Positions 1-7,046 of a stretch of DNA of 11,038 nucleotides are shown piece after piece. Position numbers and translations under genes: made by a program. Numbering within the stretch: position 1 is the first letter of the stretch; each line of letters begins with the position of its first letter. This DNA comes from CAZIHO01 sp964538875 (GTDB lineage Bacteria; Pseudomonadota; Gammaproteobacteria; Chromatiales; Chromatiaceae): positions 1 through 11,038 of the forward strand of contig CAZIHO010000110.1 in assembly GCA_964538875.1 (NCBI GenBank). The letters run 5' to 3'. The notes below the pieces were generated by a model. It was not told where the DNA came from. It ran no database searches and was given only the letters and a program-made list of their open reading frames with translations.

Positions 1-414
1 CTGAGGGCGCTGAGGTTTCCAAACAGCCTCTGAGGTGCGCACCGATGGGGCCAGGGACGCTCGATGTCCAGGGCCTGTCAGCGTGGATTGACCTCATAAG
101 GGCCGCCGGCCAGCATCCCGCTGGACGACTGGGTGCGATCCACCCTGTCCTCGGCCGCTTACCGCCCCGCCTTGCCAGTCGCCTGGATCAATGGTCCATC
201 AACTCTGGGCCGAGGCAACACTATTCGTTCTGGTTAGCCGGACTCTTTTCGGACAACCGAACCTCCGGACCCCTGACCGAACAAAAAGGGGTTACAGGAT
301 ATACCGACGCCCAAATCTGGAGGCTTCCAGGCGTTATGCGGCGTTGAGACTGGGGGATTTTCAGCAGCCTGTTAAACTCCCCCCATTCACCCTCAGACTA
401 GGCTTTCTGATCCC
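1..414. other. Left-edge non-coding stretch before the hydrolase gene
   Basis: I see no convincing gene here. The open frames at 45-347 and 191-418 translate to low-complexity, Arg/Pro-rich text without recognisable motifs. The hexamer CTGAGG occurs three times in the first 35 bases. Two weak inverted repeats are visible: ACCCCT (269-274) with AGGGGT (287-292), and GGGGGA-TTT (352-360) with AAA-C-TCCCCC (374-383), which lies about 31 bases before the ATG at 415. The second could be a leader hairpin for the hydrolase gene, but nothing proves it. I could not find a good -35/-10 pair. Confidence 0.5.
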
Positions 415-1656
415 ATGAAGTCACTCAAGCCCCTCGCCGCCGCTCTATCCCTGCTATGTGCCACCAGCCTGCCGGCCTGGTCGGCGGATACCAAGGGCAT
501 GAGCCTGAATCCGGCCACACCCCAGCCGGCCCGGTTCCGGGTCAAGGACCAGGCGCTCATCGACCAGCGGGCCGGGCCATCGCCGTTATTTTTTCGGGGC
601 ATGGGCTATTCCCCCTACTTGAAGGGCGAGACACCCCTGTTTGGCGCCGCTCCGGGGGATGATGGGCGCTACCAGGAACATCTGGCGGCGATGCGCTCCC
701 TGGGAGTCAATTTTCTGCATGTGTTCCCGCAAAAGATGCCTAAGGGCTTTTTCAGCGCCCTGGACCAGACGCCGTTCCTGTATGGACAGGACGTTTGGAT
801 CCAGGGCCAAGCGGAGGATCTCCTTGACGAAACTTTCCAGGCCAATACGCTCAGGGACATCCAGGGCGTAATCGACCATGTGTATCAGGTGGGCCGGCCA
901 GACCGGCTGGTGTTCTTCTCCATCGGCGATGAATTACAGGCGGCGGCGGTGACCCGCACCGACAGCCGGCATCCCCAGGTGCGGGACTTCCAGGGGAAGC
1001 ACCTGACCCTCACCAACCGCACCCCCACGGAAGTGGCGCTGGCCCGCCTGGTGGACGCCGCCATGGACTATGAACTGACCCGCCACGGGCAACGCCATCT
1101 GTATTGCCATACCAGTTGGACCCACATCGGCCCCCTGGCCAACCGGCCGGATCTGGAGTTGCCCACCGCCAATGTGCTGGTGCCGGACATGGGGGACTTG
1201 CTGTGTATGAATATCTATACCTATGCCCGGGGGGTGGTGACCTCGCCGCCCGGTTCAGTGACCGGTAGCAGCTACCAGGGCTATCTGGAGGAACTGGTGG
1301 CCAGCAGCCGGTTGCCGCTGCTGATTACCCAGGTGGGCCTATCCACATCCCCGTTCGAGCCCAAGCCCTGGGTGCCCGGATTTGGCGGCCACAAGGAGGA
1401 GGATGTGCCCAAGACGTTCCGGGGTGTGTGGAAGGACGTACGCACCGCCAAGGGCCGGGAGCAAATCGCCGGCCTGGTGTTCTTCGAGTTGAACGATGAA
1501 TGGTGGAAGAGCGGCGAAACCCCGGACGATTCGGAGGCCCACCAGCGGGAGGACCCGGAAGAATGGTTCGGCATTTACGCCCTAGGAGACGATCGCAAAC
1601 TGGTCCCCAAGGGGCCGGTGGTAGAAGCGGTGCGGGAGGTGTTCGCCCAGCCCTAG
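415..1656 (+). CDS. Secreted glycoside-hydrolase-like TIM-barrel protein (possibly inactive)
   Basis: A 413-residue protein with a signal peptide (residues 1-24: charged MKSLK, hydrophobic core, cleavage after AWSA), so exported to the periplasm or beyond. The body reads as a clan-A type (beta/alpha)8 glycosidase. It opens with a strand carrying FFRGMGYSPY, followed by LGVNFLHVFP. At the strand-4 position it has VFFSIGDELQ, with E173 as candidate acid/base. At the strand-7 position it has LLITQVGLSTS, and near the end VFFELNDEWWK (residues 355-365), which I associate with beta-glucan-active or GH2/GH5/GH72-like barrels. Substrate and exact family cannot be set from this. Two oddities: in related enzymes the residue before the acid/base is usually Asn but here is Asp (D172), and the expected nucleophile Glu appears as Gln (Q306, codon CAG at 1330-1332). 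The protein may therefore be a sugar-binding pseudoenzyme or use another residue. The ATG at 415 is chosen because it gives a clean signal peptide, although no strong Shine-Dalgarno precedes it. It stands alone and converges on the lipid enzyme gene. Confidence 0.82.
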   Translation: MKSLKPLAAALSLLCATSLPAWSADTKGMSLNPATPQPARFRVKDQALIDQRAGPSPLFFRGMGYSPYLKGETPLFGAAPGDDGRYQEHLAAMRSLGVNFLHVFPQKMPKGFFSALDQTPFLYGQDVWIQGQAEDLLDETFQANTLRDIQGVIDHVYQVGRPDRLVFFSIGDELQAAAVTRTDSRHPQVRDFQGKHLTLTNRTPTEVALARLVDAAMDYELTRHGQRHLYCHTSWTHIGPLANRPDLELPTANVLVPDMGDLLCMNIYTYARGVVTSPPGSVTGSSYQGYLEELVASSRLPLLITQVGLSTSPFEPKPWVPGFGGHKEEDVPKTFRGVWKDVRTAKGREQIAGLVFFELNDEWWKSGETPDDSEAHQREDPEEWFGIYALGDDRKLVPKGPVVEAVREVFAQP

Positions 1657-1674
1657 GCTGCCTGGCCGGCCTAG
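1653..1674. terminator. Hairpin shared by two convergent stop codons
   Basis: Bases 1653-1660 (CTAGGCTG) pair with 1667-1674 (CGGCCTAG), one G-T pair included, around the 6-base loop 1661-1666. Both TAG stop codons (1654-1656 on +, 1671-1673 on -) lie inside the stem. There is no T-run on either side, so it is not a textbook intrinsic terminator. It may still separate the two convergent transcripts. Confidence 0.4.
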
Positions 1675-4490
1675 CCCTGGCCGAGGTCAGGTTCTCCCAC
1701 CCGGTCCAGAATCTGACGACGCGCCTGGTCCCGCAGCCGGACGGCGGCGGCCCAATCGGTGCCATCCGGCGTCAACGCAGTGCCGATGACCAGCCGCAGC
1801 GGCCCGCGCCGGGGCCGTCGGCAGTCCCCCGGCAACAGGGCGCGGCTGCCGAGGATCGCCACCGGCAGCACCGGCACCCCCGCCTCGGCGGCGGCGGCGA
1901 AGGCGCCCAAACGAAACGGCAACAGGCCGGCGCCGGCCCGGAAGGTGCCTTCCGGAAAAAATGCCAGCGCCTGGCCGGACTTTAACAGGGGGCTGAACTC
2001 CTGGGCAGCGACGGTACCCTGGCGGGGATCGAGCCGCTCCACGAAGCGAGTACCGAGGCGCTCCAAAAACCAGCGGGAAAACCAATGATCCCGCAACTCC
2101 CGTTTGGCCACGTAATGCAGGGTGTGGGGTATAGCGTCGATCAGGGCGATGCTGTCCAGGTAACTGGCGTGGTTGGCCACCAACACATAAGCCTGGCCCG
2201 CCCCAGGCAGACGCGCCAGTCCCTCCACCGTCAAACCCACCCCGGTCAGGACCCGTAATAGGCGAATGGCGCCCCGCACCCAGGCCCAGCGCCAAGCCGG
2301 TACCGGCAACAGCACTACCCCCAGCCACACCAGGGGAGTAAGTACGCCGAAGCAGGTCCAGGCATAGGCGGCGTAGGCTAATTCCCGGCCCTCCCCGAAC
2401 CAGATACCCAGCCGGGCGGCCAGGGCTGACGCCAGCACCCGGGACAACTGCCAACCCAAGGCGCCACTACCCCGCCCTAGGCGACCCTGTTCGTACAGCG
2501 TGCGCACCGCGCCGCGCCGTACTTTGCCGCTGGATGTCTTGAGCACCCGGTGGGGGGGAACCAGCTCCACCACATCTGCCGGGATGCCGAGCAAATCCAC
2601 CGCCAGTACCTGGATACGGCTTCGCAGTTGCTCCCGGGCCGCCGCTTCCCGTTCCCGGGTTTCCGCCACCACCACCAGTCGCTCGGCGCCGCTCGCCGGG
2701 TCCGGGCTGGCGAACACCGCCACGCAGCCCTTGCGCACACCGGGCAGCCCACCTACCGCCTGTTCCAATTCGTAGGGATAGAGATTGCGGCCAGCACGGA
2801 TCATCATCTCCTTGGCCCGGCCGGTGATGTAAATGTCCCCATCCGCCAGATAGGCCCGGTCGCCGGTATCCAGCCAGCCGTCCCGAAACAGGTGCGCGGT
2901 GGCGTCCGGATTACCAAAATAGCCGCTGGTAACGGAGGGTCCCTGGATTTCCAGCCGCCCTTCCCGGCGTTCCGGCAGGGGGGTGCCAATAGCATCCACC
3001 ACCCGCGCCTGATAGCCAGGCATGGGCCGGCCGCAGGCGACCAATTCCAGGGCGTCCGGCGCCTCGTTAGGGGCTGGTAGCGCCTGGCCTCCAGCCATGA
3101 AGGGCTGCCGGCGGATGCGATCCAACCGGGCGCCCCGCCCTGGCGGCGGAAACGCCAAGCCCACGGCCACTTCCGCCAGTCCATAAACCGGCGCCAGCGC
3201 CCTAGCGTCAAACCCGTAGGGGGCGAAGCGTTCCCCGAAACGGCGCAGGGTGGCGGGGCTGACCGGCTCGGCGCCATTGAACGCCCAGCGCCAGGAACTC
3301 AGATCCAGACCCTGGATTTCCTCCGGCTGGACCTTGGTCAGGCACAGCTCGTAGGCAAAATTGGGGGCCGCCGACAGGGTGCCCCGGTGCCGGTGGATGG
3401 CCCACAACCAGCGGGCCGGGCGGGCCAGGAAATGCAGGGGCGACATGACTACCAGGGGCATGCCGAAGTAAAGGCTGCCAAACCAGGCGCCGATCAGACC
3501 CATGTCGTGATAGAGGGGCAACCAGCTCACGAACACATCCTGGGGACCGGCCTCCACCGCTGCTCCCATGGCGCGGACGTTGGCGAGCAACTGGGCATGG
3601 GTCAGGATGACACCCTTGGGATCGCCGGTACTGCCGGAGGTGTACTGGAGAAAGGCGATGTCGTCGCTGGCGCGGCTAGCGCCGGTGGGCTGGTCCGGGC
3701 CGGTTGCCAGTTCCTGCCAGTCCAGCACCTGGGAAAGGCCGGGCACCTGGGCCTGTAATAGACGCCCCAGGGTCCGCGCCTCGGGCACCGTAATCAGCAT
3801 CCGGGTACCAGCGCTGGCCAGGATGCCGGCATGGCGGCGCAAATGATCTTCCAACTGGGACGGCCGCGCCGGGGGATAAATGGGTACCGGCACGCCGCCG
3901 GCCAACAGGATGCCAAAGAAACTCAAAAAGTAACCCCGCCCGGTAGGCAGCATGATGGCGACCCGCTCCCCGGCCCCCAAGCCTCGCGCCGCCAGGGCCC
4001 CGGCGACCTGCCCCGCCCCTTGGCGCAATTGGGCATGAGTCAGGGTTTCCGGCTCCTCGCCCTCGCCGAGCAGTAGCAAATGGGGACGTTCGCCATGGGC
4101 GTCCGCGTGCCAGTCCAGCACTTCCATCAGGGTCTCGGCCGCCGCCGGCGTTCCGGCCATCGGCTCCGCCGCCGGCCCGCCCCACACCGGCGCCTCGGCC
4201 TGGGGAGCGGTGCCGCCGCGCCCCTCCAGCCACTCCAGCAGTTGGGCCGGGGTTTCCGCCAGCAGGGCGGCGTCCGGCAACTCGCGGCCGAAGCGCGCCC
4301 GCAACCGGGCTAGGAGTTCGGCGCGGCTCAAGCTGTCCAGACCCAATTCCCGGTCTAACCGGCTGTCCAACCGGGGCACGGGCGCCACCGTTCCCGGCGG
4401 CGTGCTTTCCGCCAGCATGGCGGCAATCAGGTCCAACAGTGCCTGGGGCTCCAGGGGCGGCAGGCCGGAAACGGCTTGGGGATTAGACAT
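1671..4490 (-). CDS. ACP / fatty-acyl-AMP ligase / PlsC acyltransferase fusion
   Basis: A 939-residue, three-part lipid enzyme. Residues about 12-88 form an acyl carrier domain with phosphopantetheine serine S53 in ELGLDSLS. Residues about 115-690 form an adenylate-forming ligase. It has the P-loop YTSGSTGDPKG (from Y283), the FAAL-like stretch SWLPLYHDMGLIG, then APNFAYELC, YGLAEVAVGL, LDTGDRAYL (D544) and the C-terminal catalytic lysine K656 in LKTSSGKVRR. A hydrophobic segment (about 710-733) follows. The last part is a PlsC/LPLAT acyltransferase with NHASYLD (N773-D779) and FFPEGTFR (E847-T849). Inference: the ligase activates a fatty acid as acyl-AMP, loads it on the built-in carrier, and the membrane-side domain transfers it to a lyso-lipid or similar acceptor. 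All motifs are intact. The acceptor is unknown. I chose the ATG at 4490; an in-frame GTG at 4529 would add 13 residues. Neither has a strong Shine-Dalgarno. Encoded alone, divergent from the sulfur-globule-like gene. Confidence 0.88.
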   Translation of the reverse strand: MSNPQAVSGLPPLEPQALLDLIAAMLAESTPPGTVAPVPRLDSRLDRELGLDSLSRAELLARLRARFGRELPDAALLAETPAQLLEWLEGRGGTAPQAEAPVWGGPAAEPMAGTPAAAETLMEVLDWHADAHGERPHLLLLGEGEEPETLTHAQLRQGAGQVAGALAARGLGAGERVAIMLPTGRGYFLSFFGILLAGGVPVPIYPPARPSQLEDHLRRHAGILASAGTRMLITVPEARTLGRLLQAQVPGLSQVLDWQELATGPDQPTGASRASDDIAFLQYTSGSTGDPKGVILTHAQLLANVRAMGAAVEAGPQDVFVSWLPLYHDMGLIGAWFGSLYFGMPLVVMSPLHFLARPARWLWAIHRHRGTLSAAPNFAYELCLTKVQPEEIQGLDLSSWRWAFNGAEPVSPATLRRFGERFAPYGFDARALAPVYGLAEVAVGLAFPPPGRGARLDRIRRQPFMAGGQALPAPNEAPDALELVACGRPMPGYQARVVDAIGTPLPERREGRLEIQGPSVTSGYFGNPDATAHLFRDGWLDTGDRAYLADGDIYITGRAKEMMIRAGRNLYPYELEQAVGGLPGVRKGCVAVFASPDPASGAERLVVVAETREREAAAREQLRSRIQVLAVDLLGIPADVVELVPPHRVLKTSSGKVRRGAVRTLYEQGRLGRGSGALGWQLSRVLASALAARLGIWFGEGRELAYAAYAWTCFGVLTPLVWLGVVLLPVPAWRWAWVRGAIRLLRVLTGVGLTVEGLARLPGAGQAYVLVANHASYLDSIALIDAIPHTLHYVAKRELRDHWFSRWFLERLGTRFVERLDPRQGTVAAQEFSPLLKSGQALAFFPEGTFRAGAGLLPFRLGAFAAAAEAGVPVLPVAILGSRALLPGDCRRPRRGPLRLVIGTALTPDGTDWAAAVRLRDQARRQILDRVGEPDLGQG

Positions 4491-4588
4491 GGCGGCAGAA
4501 GGTATTTCGGGTCCAAGGGCGGGACCCACCCATTGTAATGGGGCTGGCGTCCGGACCTGACCAGGGGCAAGACGGTCGATGGCGCTGA

Positions 4589-4668
4589 TGTTATATAAGC
4601 AATTCCATACGTACTGAAATATTGATTTAGCTCAAAACCCGTCGTGGCGGAAATTACTAGTCTATTGG
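4589..4668. promoter_or_regulatory. AT-rich island, probable divergent promoter/operator zone
   Basis: These 80 bases are markedly AT-rich against flanks that are mostly G and C. They include the palindromes TTATATAA (4591-4598) and TACGTA (4608-4613). Read on the minus strand, TATATA/TATAAC could be a -10 box for the lipid enzyme gene about 100 bases upstream of its ATG, but the matching -35 is poor. I found no convincing plus-strand hexamer pair. The call rests on composition and position only. Confidence 0.35.
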
Positions 4669-4782
4669 CATGGCTGCCGGGGAGCTTGGCTCCACCAGCC
4701 GCTAGCCAGGCGCCAAGCAACACGGCGCGGCCCCGGCCCAGGAAGGCGCCGGCGGGGGACGGCATTCGGCGGTCCCAACCCT

Positions 4783-4814
4783 TGGCAAGGTAAGTGGTTG
4801 TGCTCGCCTTGCCA
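4783..4814. promoter_or_regulatory. Perfect 8-bp inverted repeat upstream of the sulfur-globule-like gene
   Basis: TGGCAAGG (4783-4790) is mirrored exactly by CCTTGCCA (4807-4814) across a 16-base spacer, 70 bases before the ATG at 4885. The centre-to-centre distance of 24 bases could suit a dimeric regulator on two faces of DNA, or the arms could fold as a hairpin in the mRNA leader. No regulator is encoded next to it. The function is inferred from symmetry and position. Confidence 0.35.
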
Positions 4815-4884
4815 CCCCGGTCGCGGCCTGGATGGCCTGTGCCGGCGGGTGATTCGGCTAAGGTTTTTACGGAGAATCCAACTC

Positions 4885-5226
4885 ATGAAACAGACCAAAC
4901 GCGCCCTCTTATCCCTGGCTTTGGCCGGTGCCACGGCCCTGGCATCTCTGCCCGCCGAAGCCTTCTGGGGTCCCTTTAACTGGATGAACGGCGGCCCCGG
5001 TTGGGGCGGCTGGGGTCCCTGGGGTGGCTATCCCTATTACGGCGGCTATTACCCCTACTATGGCGGTTGGGGTTATCCCTACGGCGGCTGGGGCGGCTAC
5101 CCCTACTATGGCGGCTGGGGTGGCTACCCCTACTACGGCGGCTGGGGTTACCCATATGCCCCCTGGGGTGCGCCGCCGGTAGCGGCTCCGGCGCCCGCCG
5201 CGCCATCGGCCCCCGCCAGCAAATAG
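4885..5226 (+). CDS. Secreted Gly/Tyr/Trp-rich protein, sulfur-globule-protein type
   Basis: A 113-residue protein with a signal peptide (MKQTKRALLSLALAG..., cleavage near AEA, about residue 30). The mature part is almost wholly Gly, Tyr, Trp and Pro: WGPWGGYPYYGGYYPYYG, then repeats of GGWGGYPYY, then a short Pro/Ala tail ending PSAPASK. There is no Cys. This composition and architecture match the small structural proteins coating sulfur globules in sulfur-oxidising gammaproteobacteria (Sgp type), which form a protein envelope around periplasmic sulfur. The assignment rests on composition, since such repeats carry little alignable signal. Another Gly/Tyr-rich envelope or matrix protein remains possible. 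The ATG at 4885 is chosen because it has GGAG at 4871-4874 and gives a proper signal peptide; an upstream in-frame start at 4798 adds only Arg-rich text. It is a single-gene unit, divergent from the lipid enzyme and convergent with the kinase. Confidence 0.7.
   Translation: MKQTKRALLSLALAGATALASLPAEAFWGPFNWMNGGPGWGGWGPWGGYPYYGGYYPYYGGWGYPYGGWGGYPYYGGWGGYPYYGGWGYPYAPWGAPPVAAPAPAAPSAPASK
5083..5148 (+). repeat. 27-bp in-frame tandem repeat encoding GGWGGYPYY
   Basis: Two full 27-bp units (5083-5109, 5110-5136) differ by two third-position changes (GGC/GGT and TAT/TAC). A 12-base partial third unit follows (5137-5148). Upstream, 4990-5082 carries looser versions (GGYPYYGGYYPYYGG, GGWGYPYGG). 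The near identity at DNA level suggests recent duplication by slippage or recombination, and copy number may vary between strains. Confidence 0.85.
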
Positions 5227-5281
5227 CCGGCCTCCGGCGCGACTCCTAAGCGGTGTGCCGCGCTGAAAACCCCCGACCCGG

Positions 5282-5308
5282 CCGGATCCCACCTGCACCG
5301 GCATCCGG
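5282..5308. terminator. Weak hairpin between convergent sulfur-globule-like and kinase genes
   Basis: CCGGAT (5282-5287) pairs with ATCCGG (5303-5308) across 15 bases in the 98-base gap between the two stop codons. There is no T-run on either side. It is the only stem I see where a bidirectional terminator would be expected. Confidence 0.22.
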
Positions 5309-5324
5309 GGCTGGACGGCCACCC

Positions 5325-7046
5325 CTAACGCCCTGGCCCCGGCGGCGGGTGCCGGCCGGGACCTGGCCCAGGCCGGGGCAAAGCCGGCCCACCCGGCGGT
5401 CTCCCAGGTCCCACTGGCCTGGGTCCCGGCGCTGGCGGCGGCGGGACCACCACAACGCGGGATGGTGCCACCACCACGGCCTTGCTGGACGAGGGTGCTG
5501 GGGGTGGCTTGTAGCCGGCATCGGTGGATCGGTCCAGGAACTGGGATGCATTGCCGGATGCCCCTAGACCGGTGCCCGACCCACTGGCGCCCATAACACC
5601 GGAATTGCGCAGCATGGCGGCCACTGGCCCATCCCCGGAACCCTCCGTCCAGGGCGGGATGATCGGCGCCGCGCTAGCAGGATTTTGCTCCGGTACGGGC
5701 GACGCATCCGGCGCTGGCTCCGGATTGACCAGCACCCATTCCCCGGCCGAAGACGGCGGGGGGTTGTCGGCGGGTATCGCAAATTCCCCTAGGGACGGCT
5801 GAACGGGCGGTACTTCGGGTATCGCCGTCATGGGCTCCGCCGGTGCCTGTGACTCGACGGCGGCCGGCTCCACCAGAGTCGCCACCGGTCCGGGCGGCGC
5901 CAATTCACCCCCCGACTGGCGTCCTTCGTTGACCCACCAGGCCCCCGCGCCGACCGTGAGCGCCACTAGCCCCAGGCCCAGCCAAGTCCTGGCCCGTCCC
6001 CCGGTCGCCCGCTGCACCGGATTGGCGCCGGGGACCACCTGGAGCCGCTGGGTCATGCTGGTTGGCCCGGCGGGGTCCGGAAGGGGTCCGGTGGCGTCCG
6101 TGACATCGCGGGCGATCATGCGCAAGAACACCTCCACGCTGGACGGCCGTTGGTTCACGTTCAGGTTCAGAGCTTGCAACAGGGTGTCGTTCAGGGACTC
6201 CGGTAATTCCGCGAGCCACCGGGTCGGGGGTGTCAACTCGGTGCCGGCCACCCGCTGATAGGCGGGTTCCGGCCGCCGTCCAGTGACCAGGGCATAGGTG
6301 GCGGCGGCCAAGGCATAGACGTCGGAACGGGGATCGGTGCCGGCACCCAGGGCCTGCTCCGGCGAACTGTATTCCAGGCTGGCGGCCCGGGCCAGGGTAC
6401 GGGTACGCTCGCTGGTGGCGGATGCCTTGGCGATGCCGAAGTCAATCAGCATGATCCGGTCCTGGTCGTCCAGCAGAATGTTGTCCGGCTTCAGATCCCG
6501 GTGCACGATGGGCGGCGACTGGTTGTGCAGATAAGTCAACACGGCGCCCAGTTGCCTTAGCCAAGGCCACAACACCGGCCAGGGAATTTGCCCGCCCCGG
6601 CGCTTGCGCTCCCCCTCCAGGGTGCGGTCGCCGCCGAACTCCATGACCAGGTAGACCATACCACCGGCCCGCCCCTGGTCAATGATGTCCGGGATCGCCG
6701 GGTGATGGAGGCGCGCCAATAGCTCCACCTCGGTGGGGTCGAACAAATCTTCGGGAATTTCCTTGATCGCCCGCTGCTTGTGGTTGACCCGCAGGTCCTC
6801 GGCCAAATACACCGCCGCAAAGCCGCCCTTGCCCAACGCCTTGATGATCCGGTAGCGATCCAGCAACAGATCCCCCGGTGCCCGCAGCCAGCTCAGCAGG
6901 CCCCGTACCACGCCATTGGGGGCGGTATCCAAATGGGCCAGTTCCAGGCCGCAACCGGCGCACCGGTAGTCCGTTTGGCGTAGCTCAGACTCCTGGGCCG
7001 TAGCACCACAGGCGGGACAGGTCAGGGGATGGTCGGTTCCAGGCAT
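5325..7046 (-). CDS. Membrane Ser/Thr protein kinase with N-terminal zinc ribbon
   Basis: A 573-residue Hanks-type (PknB-like) kinase. Residues 10-32 form a zinc ribbon (C10, C13, C29, C32). The kinase domain spans about 65-312. It has the Gly-loop GKGGFAAVY (72-80), ATP lysine K95 in AIKEI, VHRDLKPDN with D184 and N189, metal-binding IDFGIAK (D202), activation loop rich in Ser/Thr, and YSSPEQALG (SPE at 228-230). All catalytic residues are present, so it should be active. A single membrane helix (about 354-371, WLGLGLVALTVGAGAWWV) places the kinase in the cytoplasm and the last 200 residues in the periplasm. That outer part is Pro/Ala-rich, has no known sensor fold, and ends in a VVVVPPPP stretch and a Gly/Pro/Arg tail. 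ATG at 7046 follows AGGAAG about 10 bases upstream. It sits 210 bases downstream of argJ on the same strand, so co-transcription is possible. Targets are unknown; an envelope or stress-signalling role is inference. Confidence 0.9.
   Translation of the reverse strand: MPGTDHPLTCPACGATAQESELRQTDYRCAGCGLELAHLDTAPNGVVRGLLSWLRAPGDLLLDRYRIIKALGKGGFAAVYLAEDLRVNHKQRAIKEIPEDLFDPTEVELLARLHHPAIPDIIDQGRAGGMVYLVMEFGGDRTLEGERKRRGGQIPWPVLWPWLRQLGAVLTYLHNQSPPIVHRDLKPDNILLDDQDRIMLIDFGIAKASATSERTRTLARAASLEYSSPEQALGAGTDPRSDVYALAAATYALVTGRRPEPAYQRVAGTELTPPTRWLAELPESLNDTLLQALNLNVNQRPSSVEVFLRMIARDVTDATGPLPDPAGPTSMTQRLQVVPGANPVQRATGGRARTWLGLGLVALTVGAGAWWVNEGRQSGGELAPPGPVATLVEPAAVESQAPAEPMTAIPEVPPVQPSLGEFAIPADNPPPSSAGEWVLVNPEPAPDASPVPEQNPASAAPIIPPWTEGSGDGPVAAMLRNSGVMGASGSGTGLGASGNASQFLDRSTDAGYKPPPAPSSSKAVVVAPSRVVVVPPPPAPGPRPVGPGRPPGGPALPRPGPGPGRHPPPGPGR

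Larger units (their letters stand above)
4491..4884. other. Divergent intergenic region between lipid enzyme and sulfur-globule-like gene
   Basis: A 394-base gap that must carry promoters for two divergent genes. Reading frames inside it (for example 4427-4765 on the minus strand) have no recognisable product. It holds an AT-rich island (4589-4668) in otherwise very GC-rich DNA, a perfect inverted repeat (4783-4814), and the Shine-Dalgarno GGAG at 4871-4874 of the downstream gene. Confidence 0.6.

Noticed and set aside
45..347. 100-residue plus-strand frame at the left edge
   Set aside because: No recognisable domain, no ribosome site, and composition typical of chance frames in GC-rich DNA.
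191..418. Open frame ending in TGA that overlaps the hydrolase ATG (ATGA), suggesting translational coupling
   Set aside because: The 75-residue product has no motif, an Arg-rich composition unlike a real protein and no ribosome site; the overlap is likely chance.
1325..1765. 146-residue minus-strand frame across the hydrolase 3' end
   Set aside because: Arg/Pro-rich shadow of the hydrolase gene; no motif.
4427..4765. 112-residue minus-strand frame over the divergent intergenic region
   Set aside because: It overlaps the start of the lipid enzyme in another frame and crosses the AT-rich control region; no motif.
4783..4800. TGGCA-like element considered as a sigma-54 promoter
   Set aside because: The -12 GC element is absent at the required distance; the symmetry of the inverted repeat explains the sequence better.
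5083..5148. Short regular repeats considered as a CRISPR array
   Set aside because: The repeats are contiguous, in frame and encode GGWGGYPYY; there are no unique spacers.
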